A stretch of 64,000 nt of DNA from Cornus controversa. Taxonomy: Eukaryota; Streptophyta; Magnoliopsida; Cornales; Cornaceae. The translations under genes were made by a program, and so were the position numbers. Of the stretch, positions 1 to 11,893 are shown piece after piece. Below the pieces are notes generated by a model. That model was given only the letters and a program-made list of their open reading frames with translations. It had not been told where the DNA came from and did no database searches. The stretch lies in assembly GCA_026545225.1 (NCBI GenBank), contig CM048849.1:54072836-54136835 (forward strand). The letters are read 5' to 3'. How positions within the stretch are numbered: position 1 is the stretch's first letter; the number at the start of each line of letters is the position of its first letter.

Positions 1-493
1 CTACATCTCCCTCACTTTCTTGCTCTTGGCCTCCAGTAATTCGTCAGTTAGTCTATTTCTTCCTCTTTCTACCTCCCTCCTTGCTATCTCCCTCATTTTA
101 CCTCCTTCCTTCTATGATTCAGTCTTGCAATTATTTGCGCATGGTTAAAAGTCTTCTTAATTGAGGTAAGAAAAGAACTCAATAGGGAGTTCCGTATTCT
201 CTCTCCCTGGTCAATCGCCTAATTTAGCAAGATCTCTAAAAGAGATACTTGTATTCGATCAAAACTGTTTACATTAAGCTCACACCGAAGTTTTGGCACG
301 CCCACAAACAATCAGGCTACTTGACGAATACATTTATAACCGAACAAGTTGATCGGAGTTTACAAAGTGACGAGGACTTCTGAATTAGGCTCCACAACTT
401 CAATAGTTAATTAATAAGCCACACTCATACACGTACACCACACTCTGCTCGAGTCCATAGCACCTTAGTCAATGATCCAATAAGATGAAGCCC

Positions 494-530
<37 letters not shown>

Positions 531-1764
531 GTTGCAGTTAGCATGCTTTTTTTTAGGTCTGTAGAATATATAAGTGGCATCACCCGGCCATGCATGTGAT
601 CCGGTGCAGAACAGATAAAAAGAAAGGCTTACATCACAAAAGGAGCTCACATGAAAACCAGTCACTGTCATGAACCCAAAGGGTATATCAAATCTAGTAG
701 TACTTGATTTTTCCCCGTTATGTAAAAATAACACTTACTCTCTATCTTTACAAAATTTTAATGCGAAAACGGGAAAAAAAGACTTTCTCGTTCTCTTTAT
801 GAATCACAAAATTGAAAGATGAACGTGTTCTTGTTAGCTGGTCAATGCTATCTTTTCCTTTTTGCATTGAAAAGAAAAGAAGGCGATTTGTGTGAGTGTG
901 CATGACTGGATATATATGTAGATTAACTAAAGAAGAGGATCGTAAAGAATATGCTTGCTTTTGTTAAAGTTATTTTTGGTGTAAGAAAAGAAGCACATCA
1001 TGAAAGGAAAAAGTCATGGAGAGAGTACTGTTAGAGACGCATACATGCATGCATACATTATTATACATATATACAAGCTTTGTTAGACTAATTTGGTGTT
1101 TGCTCAAATACATGTTTCTTAATTTCCAAGGATTCTTAGCTTTGAATTGGTTTTGAAATGTTAGGGACGTCAAAACCTATTTCAAGTGTCACCCACTTTG
1201 AAAAACTTAGTCTTATCCAATTCATCCAGGAGATAGAAATTCCTATATAAGTTAGTTTTTTTTTTTTTGTTAGACTTATTGTCCGAACCATTAAGTTTAA
1301 AGAAAAATTACAAAAAAGTTATACTTTCATCAACTTCTATCAATCAATGAACAAACTTATTAGATCGACCTTTAATAATTCATTGATACGACTTAATTGT
1401 CTTATATATTTAAAAGCAAGACATCTTTGTAATTTTCTATTTTAAGTTTTAATGGTAAAATGGCTATAAGCTATCGCTACCACCGACACTGAGTACGTAC
1501 GCATAAAGTGGTTGCATTTATACGGGGTGCCATTGTACTGTGTGGATATAAAGTTGAGGCACATGTAATTAAATTAAAGAGTATTAATTAGTTTTGAGTG
1601 AGAGTTTATAGATTATAACTTTGTTGCCTGCATATATTATCATTCATCTTACGAAAAATAGTAATAATTATTGTAATACTGGAACTTTATACCTCAATGA
1701 ACTTTATCCAATTCTATACAGGTTAAATGTTTATTATTTAACTGGACAAGAATAGAGCATGTGA
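1..1764. other. Intergenic, no gene seen
   Basis: No coding signal was found on either strand; the open frames here are short and have no family resemblance. The stretch holds an (AT)n/(GA)n microsatellite at about 495-530 and homopolymer runs such as T at about 1257-1269. A weak inverted similarity between about 1300-1320 and 1415-1435 might be a small MITE, but I cannot support it. Confidence 0.6.
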
Positions 1765-1837
1765 GCCGTCTTAGCTCAGCTGGTAGAGCGCGTGGCTTTT
1801 AACCACGTGGTCGTGGGTTCGATTCCCACAGACGGCG
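1765..1837 (+). tRNA. tRNA-Lys (anticodon TTT)
   Basis: The 73-nt sequence folds as a complete cloverleaf. The acceptor stem GCCGTCT (1765-1771) pairs with AGACGGC (1830-1836), followed by discriminator G1837. The D arm has GCTC...GAGC. The anticodon stem CGTGG/CCACG encloses the loop CTTTTAA with anticodon TTT at 1798-1800. The T arm GTGGG-TTCGATT-CCCAC carries the B box. There is no intron and the CCA tail is not encoded, as expected for a nuclear plant tRNA gene. It decodes AAA/AAG lysine codons and is transcribed by RNA polymerase III from its internal A and B boxes. Confidence 0.97.
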
Positions 1838-2779
1838 AATTATATTATCTTATTCTTATTAATTACCTATATAAAGCTTAATTATTAATATCCTTAACGT
1901 TAAGGACTAATAATAATCAACAATTCTGATTGGTTTTTTTAAAAAAATTTAATTATGTTATAAGAATGAACTAATCTTGTCTTCTCCGATACTTCTAATT
2001 TTATTAAATATTTTCAAAAGACGAGCGTCTTAGTGTCATGAATCAGAATCATTTTCATATTCTTCTTTTTGTCATGTGTCATTTAAATTAATAACACATC
2101 AACGACCTAAAAGTAATAAAATCTCGATTTAATGATATTGTCGTGTTACAATACAATCTAATATGTTTAGAGGGTATTTGTATTTTTAAAGTAAATATAT
2201 TGTATGAGAGTTATACGAGTATTGCATATGTGACGTAGAGCGTTATATTGTGATGTAGTGTGTGTAACAGAGCACAGGATAGACGGGCAAAGGACTAATC
2301 CATTGGTCGGACGTGGACATGATCGATGCTTTTCAATCTCTACTTTCTAATAGCTGATGTATAAACGCACTGACATATCATAACCAGATTGATTAGTCAT
2401 TGCCAGATTTTATCTTCTAAATGCTTTTTTTCCGAGCTGATGAGAAGCTAGCTAGGATATATACAACTTTCAAAGCGGACAAGCACCCAGACCTCTTTAA
2501 GCCATAAGAACTAAGAAGGGCATGCACATCAATTAGCACTTACCCATTGAACTTGTGCTTTATTGTCCCTATACATTTATTTGGAATGTGTAGTACGTTT
2601 TGGATTAAATCAAAATATACACATACTTTTTATTGTAGATTACACCTGGCTTTGGGTAAGAAGGCACGGCTTGGCTTGGACTTTCGTAACGCTGTTGTGG
2701 AACATCCCTAACTTCTTACAAGTTTTAGGGTATTGGTGGAATTTGCCTGCTTGGGGTTCTCCTTTTCCTATGCTTTTTG

Positions 2780-2829
<50 letters not shown>

Positions 2830-3749
2830 TATATATATGAGGTCCCTTATTATAGTATGTATGTGCCCTCATTTCCACTAGAAAAGAACTATTAATGATA
2901 ATATGGAGATATTCTTCCGTAGCCTCTTGGGATCAGAAGAGCGAATTTCTATTCATAAACTTTGTGAAAAATGACGATCAATCAATCCATAGGCGAGCCC
3001 AATTATAGCAATTACCAATATTATATTATTTACACACAAGGATGGAAATGGTGGGTGAAATGTCAAAGCTTTTTTCAAGAAAATTCTCATGTCCGGTGCA
3101 CATGAGATGGAGATTGTATATCCAGCCGTAAATTATGGGGTAGTCTAAGAGACCCGACATCACCGACAATGACAACAACAAAAAAACAAAAAGAGCAAAG
3201 CGAATGATTTAGATAGTTTTCAAATAATAAAACGATTGTCTTATATTAGGTTAACTCATATTCAAGAGTTAATTTTCACAAGTAAAGAAAATTAAAGGAC
3301 CACCATCACCTTAAATCAAGAAAATTAAAGAATGGCATGATAAATATTACCAAAAAAAAAAAACATGCTAACGTTTTTCATTTCTACAACAAAAAGGGCA
3401 AATGTCAAATCCTTTATTGGCGAAACGTCGTCCAAGACATTTTTCGTCATACCGGGCCTATTAGGTAAAACTGAAAAGTAATTAAGGGCCTCATGGAGTG
3501 ATGATCTAGATTTTAGAGACACAGAGCCTGTTTGGAAATGGTGTGCGTACATAAAACGGTCCAAAATGGCCACTTCGGGCTTTTGAGATTTTCTGATGTT
3601 TGATTTGGAACATATGACCCTAAGTACTTTTTGCTGAAGTGGGCTATGGAATAAGGGACCAAATATCAGAGCCCAGACTAGATGGGCTGCAGAATTGCAT
3701 TTTAATTAACACCATTCAATCTAACCAAATAATAACTATTGGGTGGGTG
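1838..3749. other. Intergenic, microsatellite-bearing
   Basis: No gene recognised. A compound (TA)n/(CA)n microsatellite lies at about 2782-2830 and produces spurious open frames on both strands. The rest is ordinary AT-rich intergenic DNA. Confidence 0.6.
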
Positions 3750-4937
3750 ATTTAATTTCACGGGTCGGATCATTTAGACCGCTAATAAACGGATTGTTAG
3801 CGGGTTGAATGCAGGTACACCAAATCTCTTCATCCTCGCGTGCGGCGGCGCCTCATTCCTTCGAATCACATCATCACTCAATTTCAAAGAACTAGCGTTG
3901 CAGCGACCCCATAAAATCGGCACCGACGATGACGGCTTCCGGTGGCTCCTATCTCCAGCAATCTTGTAAAATTGCCTGAAGAAAATGAATGGACCCCATG
4001 TCATATATATACTTCTTCTCTCTAAGTTTTTTTTGGGTTTCACTTGATGATCTTGTTAAGGGTTTGGGAGTGATCAAGATAGGTTCTCTTCCTTTCTGGG
4101 AGTTACTACCGTTGGGTTAGGGTTATAGATTGAGAAACTAGATCGGAGATGGGTTTGGTTCTGGTAAGACTGTAGTGTGCTTTTGGGCGGTGGATGGGTC
4201 AAGAAATTCGACGTTTGATTTCTGTAGAGTTTATTTGAGGTATGTTCTTGAAAATCAATTACAACTAAATAGTTTTGTTCAAAGTCTTTGTATAGATATA
4301 TATATTACAATATTCGTATCTATGTGTCAGTTCCATCTGAACCCAGAATGTTTGTTTTGAATTTTTATCGTGGGTTTGTTGGATAAATGAAGATCAAAAT
4401 GTGATAAAATAAAATAAAAATAAACAGATTTTGTGAGCTAGACTCTCTTTTATGATTTGTAAGCTAAAGGCATGTTTGGAAGCCTTAAAGATGGAGTGTG
4501 GGTACAGAAAATTAAGGCTACGAATTTTTAAATCCAAGCTTCTAATATTCAACTATTTTGTGTGAATAAATAATGGCTGAAGTGCTGATTTTTTTTTGGT
4601 GTTTCAATTCGGGTCAAATTTTTTGGTCGGATTCGGGTTGACTCAGATTCGGATTATCAAGTTGGACATTTTGAATGGAGTTGACTGTCCGACAACCACG
4701 GGCAGAATTTTTAAAAAAAATACACGGGTCAGCGGGTCATGTGCGGGCTGATAACTATTTAGACACAAAACTTACTCTGGAATTTTGAACAGTGTAAGCC
4801 ACTGTGACTACAGTAGATATTATACTAGATGGACGGCAGATGAGTAGAGGCGAGCTCATCTTTCTATTATTTACTGTGGTCACACAGTCAAGCGGTAGAG
4901 TTCAATCTCACATTAGCTAAACTCTTCTTTTGCATCT

Positions 4938-4974
<37 letters not shown>

Positions 4975-5504
4975 CTATATATATATATATATGTTGTGTT
5001 CGCTAATTTTGCTTCACTTTCTATTTTAATCCTACCCGCTTGTGGAATCTCTATTCTCTGCTCAACCCATTACCTGTTTGAATAAAGGCCTAGAACAGAT
5101 TTTTCATTTGCAGTGTTTCGTCAGAGTTCTTTCGGGCTTAATGAAGATCTCTGATAACTACTTCGGTGTGTTTTTGCCTATGCATTAGTGCGTTTGCATG
5201 TGCTACTTTGTATGGACTAACATTTTGCAAAACTATCTTATATAACTATTTTGTGTAACTTGTGGTATTGATTCTCTATGTTTTCTCACCAAAGACAGAT
5301 TGTATTTGGTCTCTGACATAAATTTTAATTACAGGTTAAGAAAAAAAAACCCACCCATTTCAATCTTTGCTATATTGCTATTGATGGAGTGATACAGAGT
5401 TTTCTTAATGTATTGATGATACCCATGACAGAGTGTGTTGTTTTAAAGTACTGATGTGAATGAGAAGAAAATATAATTGAGAATATGCTTCAACTAGAAC
5501 TCCG
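3750..5504 (+). promoter_or_regulatory. Upstream region and probable spliced 5' leader of the PPR gene
   Basis: The relatively GC-rich patch at about 3780-3960 and the pyrimidine-rich start region near 4010-4090 resemble a plant promoter and 5' UTR. A good donor, CTG|GTAAGA, lies at 4163/4164, and a plausible acceptor, TTACAG|G, ends at 5334. Joined, they would place the PPR start codon in the second exon, after an in-frame TGA at 5478-5480. The intron is inferred from splice-site sequence only. It would contain a (GT)n/(TA)n microsatellite at about 4941-4992 and a CGGGTC-rich patch at 4600-4760 that looks like decayed transposon end sequence. Confidence 0.35.
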
Positions 5505-8075
5505 ATGCCAAGCATGATGAATGAAGCTTTTTTCATTCTCCTTCAAAAGATACAATGTTCAATAGGCTTTAAACCTGAATACCAAGCTCTTTCAGCCATT
5601 CTTAAATCCTGTGCTGCCATCAGAAATGTCAATTTGGGGAAAGCTCTTCATAGTCATGTTGTTAAACTGGGCCATAGTTCTTGCCAGTCTGTTTCCAAAG
5701 CACTGCTTAACATGTATGCCAAGTGTAAAGCTTTTAATGATTGCCAGAAACTTTTTGGTCAAGTAAGTCACTGTGATGCAGTAACTTGGAACATTGTCTT
5801 ATCTGGGTTTGCAGGGTCATGGAATCATGACACAGAGGTGATGAACTTATTTTATGACATGCATATTGGTGAGGACCCCAAGCCTAGCTCTGTTACTGTT
5901 GCTATTGTTCTTCCTGTGTGCACACGTTCTGGAGCTCTAGATGCCGGAAAGAGTGTGCACTCTTATGTGATAAGATCTGGACTGGAATCTGATACCCTTG
6001 TAGGAAATGCTCTGGTATCCATGTATGCTAAATCCGGGCATGTCTGTGATGATGCATATGCTGCGTTTCATGATATTGCTGACAAGGATGTTGTTTCGTG
6101 GAATGCAATGATTGCTGGATTTGCAGAGAATAAATTCATGGATGATGCATTTAACTTGTTTCGTGGAATGCTAAAAGGGCCAACAGTGCCTAATTATGCA
6201 ACAATTGCAAATATTCTCCCTATTTGTGCTTTTTTAGAAGAGAACGTTGCCTACCACTTTGGAAAAGAGATCCACTGTTATGTGATGAGGCGGGCTGAAT
6301 TGATAACGGATATTTCAGTCATTAATGCTCTTGTGAGCTTCTACTTGAGGATTGGACTAATGGAAGAAGCAGATTCATTGTTCCGGAGGATGAAATTAAG
6401 GGATTTAGTTTCTTGGAATTCTATTATTGCCGGATATGCGTCAAATGGTGAGTGGTTGAAAGCATTAGCATTATTTCATGAATTGCTCTCCGATGAAATG
6501 GCCAAACCGGACTCTGTCACTCTTATCAGCATTCTTCCTGTCTGTGCCCATTTATATAATTGGCAGGTGGGGAAGCAGATCCATGGGTATATCATCCGGC
6601 ATCCTGGCCTATGGGATGATACAGCAGTTGGAAATGCTCTAGTAAGTTTTTATGCAAAATGCAGTGACATAGAAGCTGCTTTTAGAACATTCTCATTGAT
6701 ATGTAAGAGAGACTTGATATCATGGAACTCTATGCTCAATGCCTTTGCAGTGAGTACATCTAAAACTCAGTTTGTTGACCTGTTACACCGGATAGTTAGG
6801 GAAGGGTTAAGACCTGACTCTATTACCATATTAACTACGATTCAATTTTGTGCTACTGTATCTAGAGTGGATAAGGTTAAAGAAGCTCATGCTTATTCAA
6901 TAAAATCTGGTCTTTTGCTAGGCAATATTGAACCTACACTTGGGAATGCAATACTTGATGCATATGCCAAATGTGGTAACGTGGATTATGCATTTAAGAT
7001 TTTTGAGAGTTTATCAGGGAAGAGGAATGTGGTCACGTGCAACTCAATGATCTCAGGGTACGCGAATTGTGGTTTACATGATGATGCACGCATGATATTT
7101 AATAGGATGTCTGAAATGGATCTCACCACTTGGAATCTAATGGTTCGAGTCTATGCTGAAAATGATTGTCCTAGTTCAGCTCTGAGTCTATTCCACGAGT
7201 TAAAAAGTCATGGAATGAAGCCTGATGTTGTGACTGTTATGAGCCTCCTTCCCGTTTGTGCTCAAATGGCTTCAGTCCACCTGCTAAGGCAATGCCATGG
7301 ATATGTGGTTAGGGCTTGTTTTGAAGATGTCCGCTTGAAGGGAGCTATTTTAGATGCATATTCAAAATGTGGGAGTATAAGATGTGCATATAAGTTCTTC
7401 CAGTCAACTCCGCAGAAGGATCTGGTTATGTTTACAGCTATGGTTGGAGGGTATGCAATGCATGGAATGGGAGAAGAAGCAGTTGGGGTTTTCTCTCACA
7501 TGCTTGAGTTGGGTGTAAAGCCAGACCATGTTATAATAACTGCGGTTTTGTCTGCTTGCAGTCATGCTGGCCTTGTGGATGAAGGGTTGAAAATTTTTGA
7601 TTCAGTAGACAAGGTGCATGGGATTAAACCAACTGTGGAGCAGTATGCTTGTGTAGTGGATCTCCTTGCTCGAGGAGGTCGAATTGAGGATGCATATTCT
7701 TTTGTGACTAATATGCCCATTGAAGCTAATGCCAATATATGGGGCACATTGTTGGGTGCTTGTAGAACCCACCATGAGGTGGAAATGGGGCGTGATGTGG
7801 CAGATCGCCTTTTTGAAATTGAAACTAATAATATTGGAAACTATGTAGTGATGTCAAACCTATATGCTGCAAATGCTAGATGGGATGGGGTCCTGGAGAT
7901 GAGAAGGCTAATGAGGACGAGAGATCTGAAAAAACCAGCTGGCTGCAGTTGGATTGAAGTAGAAGGGAGGAAAAATATTTTTATTGCTGGAGATTCTTCT
8001 CACCCACAGAGAAGTACTGTATACAGCATATTAAGTACTTTGGATCAACAAATCAAAGAGAAATTTCAGTTCTGA
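5505..8075 (+). CDS. SLG1: PLS-class pentatricopeptide repeat protein with E domain (At5g08490-like)
   Basis: An 856-residue intronless reading frame made almost wholly of PPR motifs, for example VVSWNAMIAGFAEN at residues 196-209 and the recurring pattern GNALVSMYAK. The last ~110 residues form an E-type tail: the WGTLLGACR block starts at residue 746 and KKPAGCSW is at 809-816. There is no DYW deaminase domain. PLS-E proteins bind organelle RNA base by base and recruit a deaminase in trans for C-to-U editing. From memory the closest relative is Arabidopsis At5g08490 (SLG1, a mitochondrial protein needed for nad3 editing); near-identical blocks include NANIWGTLL and PKDLVMFTAMV-like stretches, and the length is similar. 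The start was chosen because an in-frame TGA precedes it at 5478-5480; a second ATG follows at codon 4. Targeting to mitochondria is inferred from the family. The frame is intact with no disabling change. Confidence 0.93.
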   Translation: MPSMMNEAFFILLQKIQCSIGFKPEYQALSAILKSCAAIRNVNLGKALHSHVVKLGHSSCQSVSKALLNMYAKCKAFNDCQKLFGQVSHCDAVTWNIVLSGFAGSWNHDTEVMNLFYDMHIGEDPKPSSVTVAIVLPVCTRSGALDAGKSVHSYVIRSGLESDTLVGNALVSMYAKSGHVCDDAYAAFHDIADKDVVSWNAMIAGFAENKFMDDAFNLFRGMLKGPTVPNYATIANILPICAFLEENVAYHFGKEIHCYVMRRAELITDISVINALVSFYLRIGLMEEADSLFRRMKLRDLVSWNSIIAGYASNGEWLKALALFHELLSDEMAKPDSVTLISILPVCAHLYNWQVGKQIHGYIIRHPGLWDDTAVGNALVSFYAKCSDIEAAFRTFSLICKRDLISWNSMLNAFAVSTSKTQFVDLLHRIVREGLRPDSITILTTIQFCATVSRVDKVKEAHAYSIKSGLLLGNIEPTLGNAILDAYAKCGNVDYAFKIFESLSGKRNVVTCNSMISGYANCGLHDDARMIFNRMSEMDLTTWNLMVRVYAENDCPSSALSLFHELKSHGMKPDVVTVMSLLPVCAQMASVHLLRQCHGYVVRACFEDVRLKGAILDAYSKCGSIRCAYKFFQSTPQKDLVMFTAMVGGYAMHGMGEEAVGVFSHMLELGVKPDHVIITAVLSACSHAGLVDEGLKIFDSVDKVHGIKPTVEQYACVVDLLARGGRIEDAYSFVTNMPIEANANIWGTLLGACRTHHEVEMGRDVADRLFEIETNNIGNYVVMSNLYAANARWDGVLEMRRLMRTRDLKKPAGCSWIEVEGRKNIFIAGDSSHPQRSTVYSILSTLDQQIKEKFQF

Positions 8076-10279
8076 CTAGTCGACTCCAAAAGTTTGTAAT
8101 GAAATAAAAAACAGGCATGTGTTATTTCTTTCAAATTGTCATTTATTGACTTCTCTAGAATTTTAAAAGACAGAATATTGTTAATTTGCTCTGGTTTGAA
8201 GGTGCTCAAATCTTCTCCATTGACCATTATTATTGAATATTCTACTAGAGTCGTACTCGTACATGATCTTTTGTAACTTGAAGTTTTGAACTAATAAGAT
8301 GGAGATGATTTTGACCATGGTTTGGATCAACTGAATCACATGATTTTCTGCTACTACAAAATGAAGATCTTTTAAATATTGATACATGGTAGTACTTTAA
8401 CTTATTTGTCATCCTATATTCTTGTTGACTCATGCCACCTTTTTCCTTTTGTAGGTGAATTCACATTTTGGTAAGGTTTCTAAGTGACAATGTCATGAAG
8501 CCTGGACTTTGGCCATCAACTTGTTTATCCTGGCCTTCAATGAAGGCACAAGCGTGTCTGCAGAGATCACACGTTGGGCTAGGAGGCGAGGTGGATTATG
8601 TAAAGAAGTTTCAGGGAAAGTTCCTTGCTACATAACTATCAATGTTCATATTTCAGTAAGTCAAAGGCATTCAGATCCTTAATTCTAAGCAATTCCTGTC
8701 TGGATTTACACCCTATGACTACTAATAATTGAATGCCATTCTCTTTCCTTGTGCACTAGACCAAGGGCTTCACAGCACTTCATTTGTTGGAGCATGAGAA
8801 ACTAGTTTGCTAACCATGACATCTGAATTGTCTGAAATTGTAATATTTCAAACTTTGCCTTCTGAATATGTTATTTTTGTGTGAAAAAATTGCATGCGTA
8901 ACTGTTTTCATATGCCATTTTTAGAGTAGACAAGCAGAAACTTGAAATCGATTGACTTTGTGGATTCTTTCTTTTATTGTTTAACCTTCAAGTAATTTCG
9001 CCGCACATGAATTTGTGAATGTCACTACAATTATAGATGTTTTCTCTGTTTGAAAAAAAATAAAATATCCTATGCTTGACAGGTTTCCATATTGTGCTAG
9101 CTTGAAGGAGGCACAACAACCATGCAAAGAAATGGCAATGGCCATGGAAGATTTAGCTTTCCAGAGTGGGGATTGCTCTGAAGCACTTACCTTTTTCCAG
9201 TTCCTCCTCTTCAAGGTGGGTGCTTCCAACAGATTTCAATAGAGATGAGTTATCTTAAAGTTGATGAAAGCTTATACACTACATTTCCTGCTTCTGTTTA
9301 AATTTAAAGGAACAAGTGTAAGTATAGCTTGCATTAGTAAAGGGAAAAGAAAATATTTGGATGGAAACTTCTAATTATAATATTTACACTTTCATGTTGT
9401 AATCTGGTATGATAAGGCAAATAATTTTGTTCTACTCAAACTTACAATATCAATGCACCATTGGGACTTTTGGTTGCTGTGAGCCACTATCTACTTTGTT
9501 TCATTAGATAGTTGGAAGTCTAGGTGACAAGCTGGTCTGATGATTGCTTCATTTCCTCATTTTGCCTTCCCAGATGGATTAGTTAATAGTTACACTGAAA
9601 TGAGAACAATGTTCAAGTAGTGATGTGGTCCACAGAACCACAATAGTGGAGAGAAGAGGCTTAACATGTTAAAGTATTCAATTAACAAAGAAATGATATA
9701 TAGAACTGTTGACCTGCTTTTTATTTTTCATATTACTTAAATGTTTAAGAACAAATGATGAGATTGTGAAGAATGTTATGCAATACAAAGTTGGAACATA
9801 GTTAAAATTTTGTGGTAAGCTCGCCATCATATCCTTTACTCTCTTTTTATACATATGCTTTACATTAGAGTAGTGTAGAAATAAATGGTAATGGACAGTA
9901 ATATGACTATTAGAGCTCCATGCATGCCACAATGGTTGTCAGGACTGTCATTTCAGTCACTTGATTAATTGACCCCCAACAATAACCGAACTGTTTGTGA
10001 TAGGATTACAAATGGTACCAGTAATGATAACTTTTATTTGTCTAATAAATCTTAGACTTTTTGTTCTTTTATTTGAGACCATGAGCTTTTAGATGCTGAT
10101 GTTGGTGTATACTGAATAGTAGTTCCCAGGCGAAAATAGAGAACAATATTGTTCAGGAACTTATTTTAACATGTAAATTGTTCCAAAATCATTATCGCAT
10201 TCTGCTTTACCAAGCATTAGGGTTTGTACTTTCTTGTTAGCTGCATGAACTCATTAAGTTATGTCATATATTCTTCAAC
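8076..10279. other. 3' flank of the PPR gene, AT-rich intergenic
   Basis: This holds the probable 3' UTR of the PPR gene and unassigned sequence. Splice-like signals near 8455 (TTTTGTAG|GTG) and around the exon-like block at 9083-9215 suggest spliced 3' transcript isoforms or a decayed neighbouring gene. Nothing else is recognised. Confidence 0.4.
9083..9215 (+). other. Possible unassigned exon downstream of the PPR gene
   Basis: A 133-nt block is bounded by a consensus acceptor (TTGACAG, ending at 9082) and a donor (TCAAG|GTGGGT at 9215/9216). One of its frames is open throughout and reads ...CKEMAMAMEDLAFQSGDCSE..., an amphipathic, natural-looking peptide that I do not recognise. It could be a 3' UTR exon of PPR transcripts, an exon left from a lost neighbouring gene, or chance. 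No matching exons could be chained with confidence on either side. Confidence 0.25.
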
Positions 10280-10308
10280 GGGGGGGGGGGGGGGGGGGGG
10301 GGGGGGGG
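10280..10308. repeat. Poly-G tract, 29 nt
   Basis: An uninterrupted run of 29 G on the + strand in an otherwise AT-rich region. The length may be unreliable because homopolymers of this size are hard to sequence. Confidence 0.9.
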
Positions 10309-10530
10309 AGACCAAGAATGGCTCAAACAGAATCAACCCTCAGCTGGGGCAGTTTCAAACACCGAGCCAGATTTCATTTGCTGTGTGGCTTGAGTTGGGG
10401 CCGTTTAAAAAACCCAGGCAAATTTCAATGGCTGAATTGCGACTGTGAGTTGGGCTAGGCACAATTTAATTAGAATGCATAGTTATGCAACAAAGAAGAA
10501 GAATGATAATACACATGAAAGATTTGAACT

Positions 10531-10638
10531 GAGCTGTCCAACCAAAGTGCAAGACCGAATAATATCTAGTCGTTTGTGCAATACAGAGGGATCCAACAAC
10601 TAGGGTTTATTCGGCCTTGCACTAGTGCTGGACAGCTC
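10531..10638. repeat. Short inverted repeat (hairpin), ~108 bp
   Basis: The start, GAGCTGTCCA at 10531-10540, is the inverse of TGGACAGCTC at 10629-10638. Pairing continues imperfectly for about 45 nt per arm (GTGCAAGACCGAATAA against the inverse of TTATTCGGCCTTGCAC). It could be a tiny MITE or a MIRNA-like fold-back; no target-site duplication was seen. Confidence 0.6.
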
Positions 10639-11893
10639 GGTGTCGCTGTCGTTTTCTCTTTAGAGAATTCTGGGAAATGCAATGGCAGGGGGACTAATCT
10701 GTAGTAAGCAAGCGATGTGTCTGAATGAATTTCTGCATTTGCAGCATTGCATGGGATTTGCACATGTGGTCACAGAGACGTGCGCGCGCGCGCACACACA
10801 CATAATGCTATTTCATATAGTCTCAGCTATTACAAGAACGGGGAGGAGGAGAGAGAGATATTTTATATTAGTGGATGAGGTTATGCTATATAAGATACTA
10901 GTTCCAGGTATTGTTTCTCTTTAAATTCTGGTCATGGTAGTGCACAATTAGGCCATATAAGAATCCACATGTTTTGTGTGCACAAGTAATCAAAACCTAA
11001 AAATATTAAAGCCACTTTGATAGTTAAACTGCTTATTTCATTTCATTTCTTTGATAGCCACATAGTCCGATAAATTGATCTGTTACACATACCCGCAATT
11101 TTCAAATATCTCAATTTAAAATTCTAATTTACTTGTTTTTCTTTCTTTTTCTCCACAACCAAACAAAGTACTAAAGGAACAGAATCAAACCGACGTTAAT
11201 TATACTTCGTGAAAACACGATCGGTGGAAAAGATTAGAATGCTTTTAACGTCTCAGGAAAGAAAAGAGGCACTGGGTCATTCCTCTCTTTCAAGAAATTA
11301 GCAAATGACAAGTCAGTTTCAAACCTTGACTTTTAATTACTCAACAAATCAACCAATATGATGATGAAGGCTACGCAACATGGTGACTGATTAACCAAGC
11401 ATTGCTTACCAAGAAATGTTAACCAGGCATTTATTTAATCAGAAGAAGACAATGTGAAGCACGATATTGCCTTGGCCGCAGGGTTGATGTTCTTACCAGA
11501 GGGCCTTTAATAACATACATATAGGCTATATAGCTGTAACAAAAATCAGATTGATCTACATCCCAAAAAGAACACACACACACACTGACACACACACCCA
11601 GAAATCTATATATTATACACACACACACAAGCCAATGGAAACTTCAAAATCTAAAGGAAAGGGAAATACATATTATATTTACCTTGAATAAGGGAAGAAT
11701 TTAATTAAACAAGGTAAATCAAATTTCTCATTCATTTGAGAATCACACTAAAGACTTCAGATTAAAAATCAAGAGCTTGAAACCATCTACTGAAGTGCTG
11801 ACAAAATTTTCATGTGGTAATCCAAACTCTAAAAGCAACAATGTTGAAATGTTTGTAGTAAGGCGGAAACATATGAAAAGACTTTAGAGTGAC
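10639..11893. other. Intergenic with dinucleotide repeats
   Basis: No gene seen. It contains a (GC)n/(CA)n alternating purine-pyrimidine tract at about 10780-10802 (Z-DNA-prone) and two (CA)n stretches at about 11571-11598 and 11617-11628. Confidence 0.5.

Noticed and set aside
2563-2895. 110-codon frame and its antisense partner
   Set aside because: Both run through a (TA)n/(CA)n microsatellite; no family resemblance.
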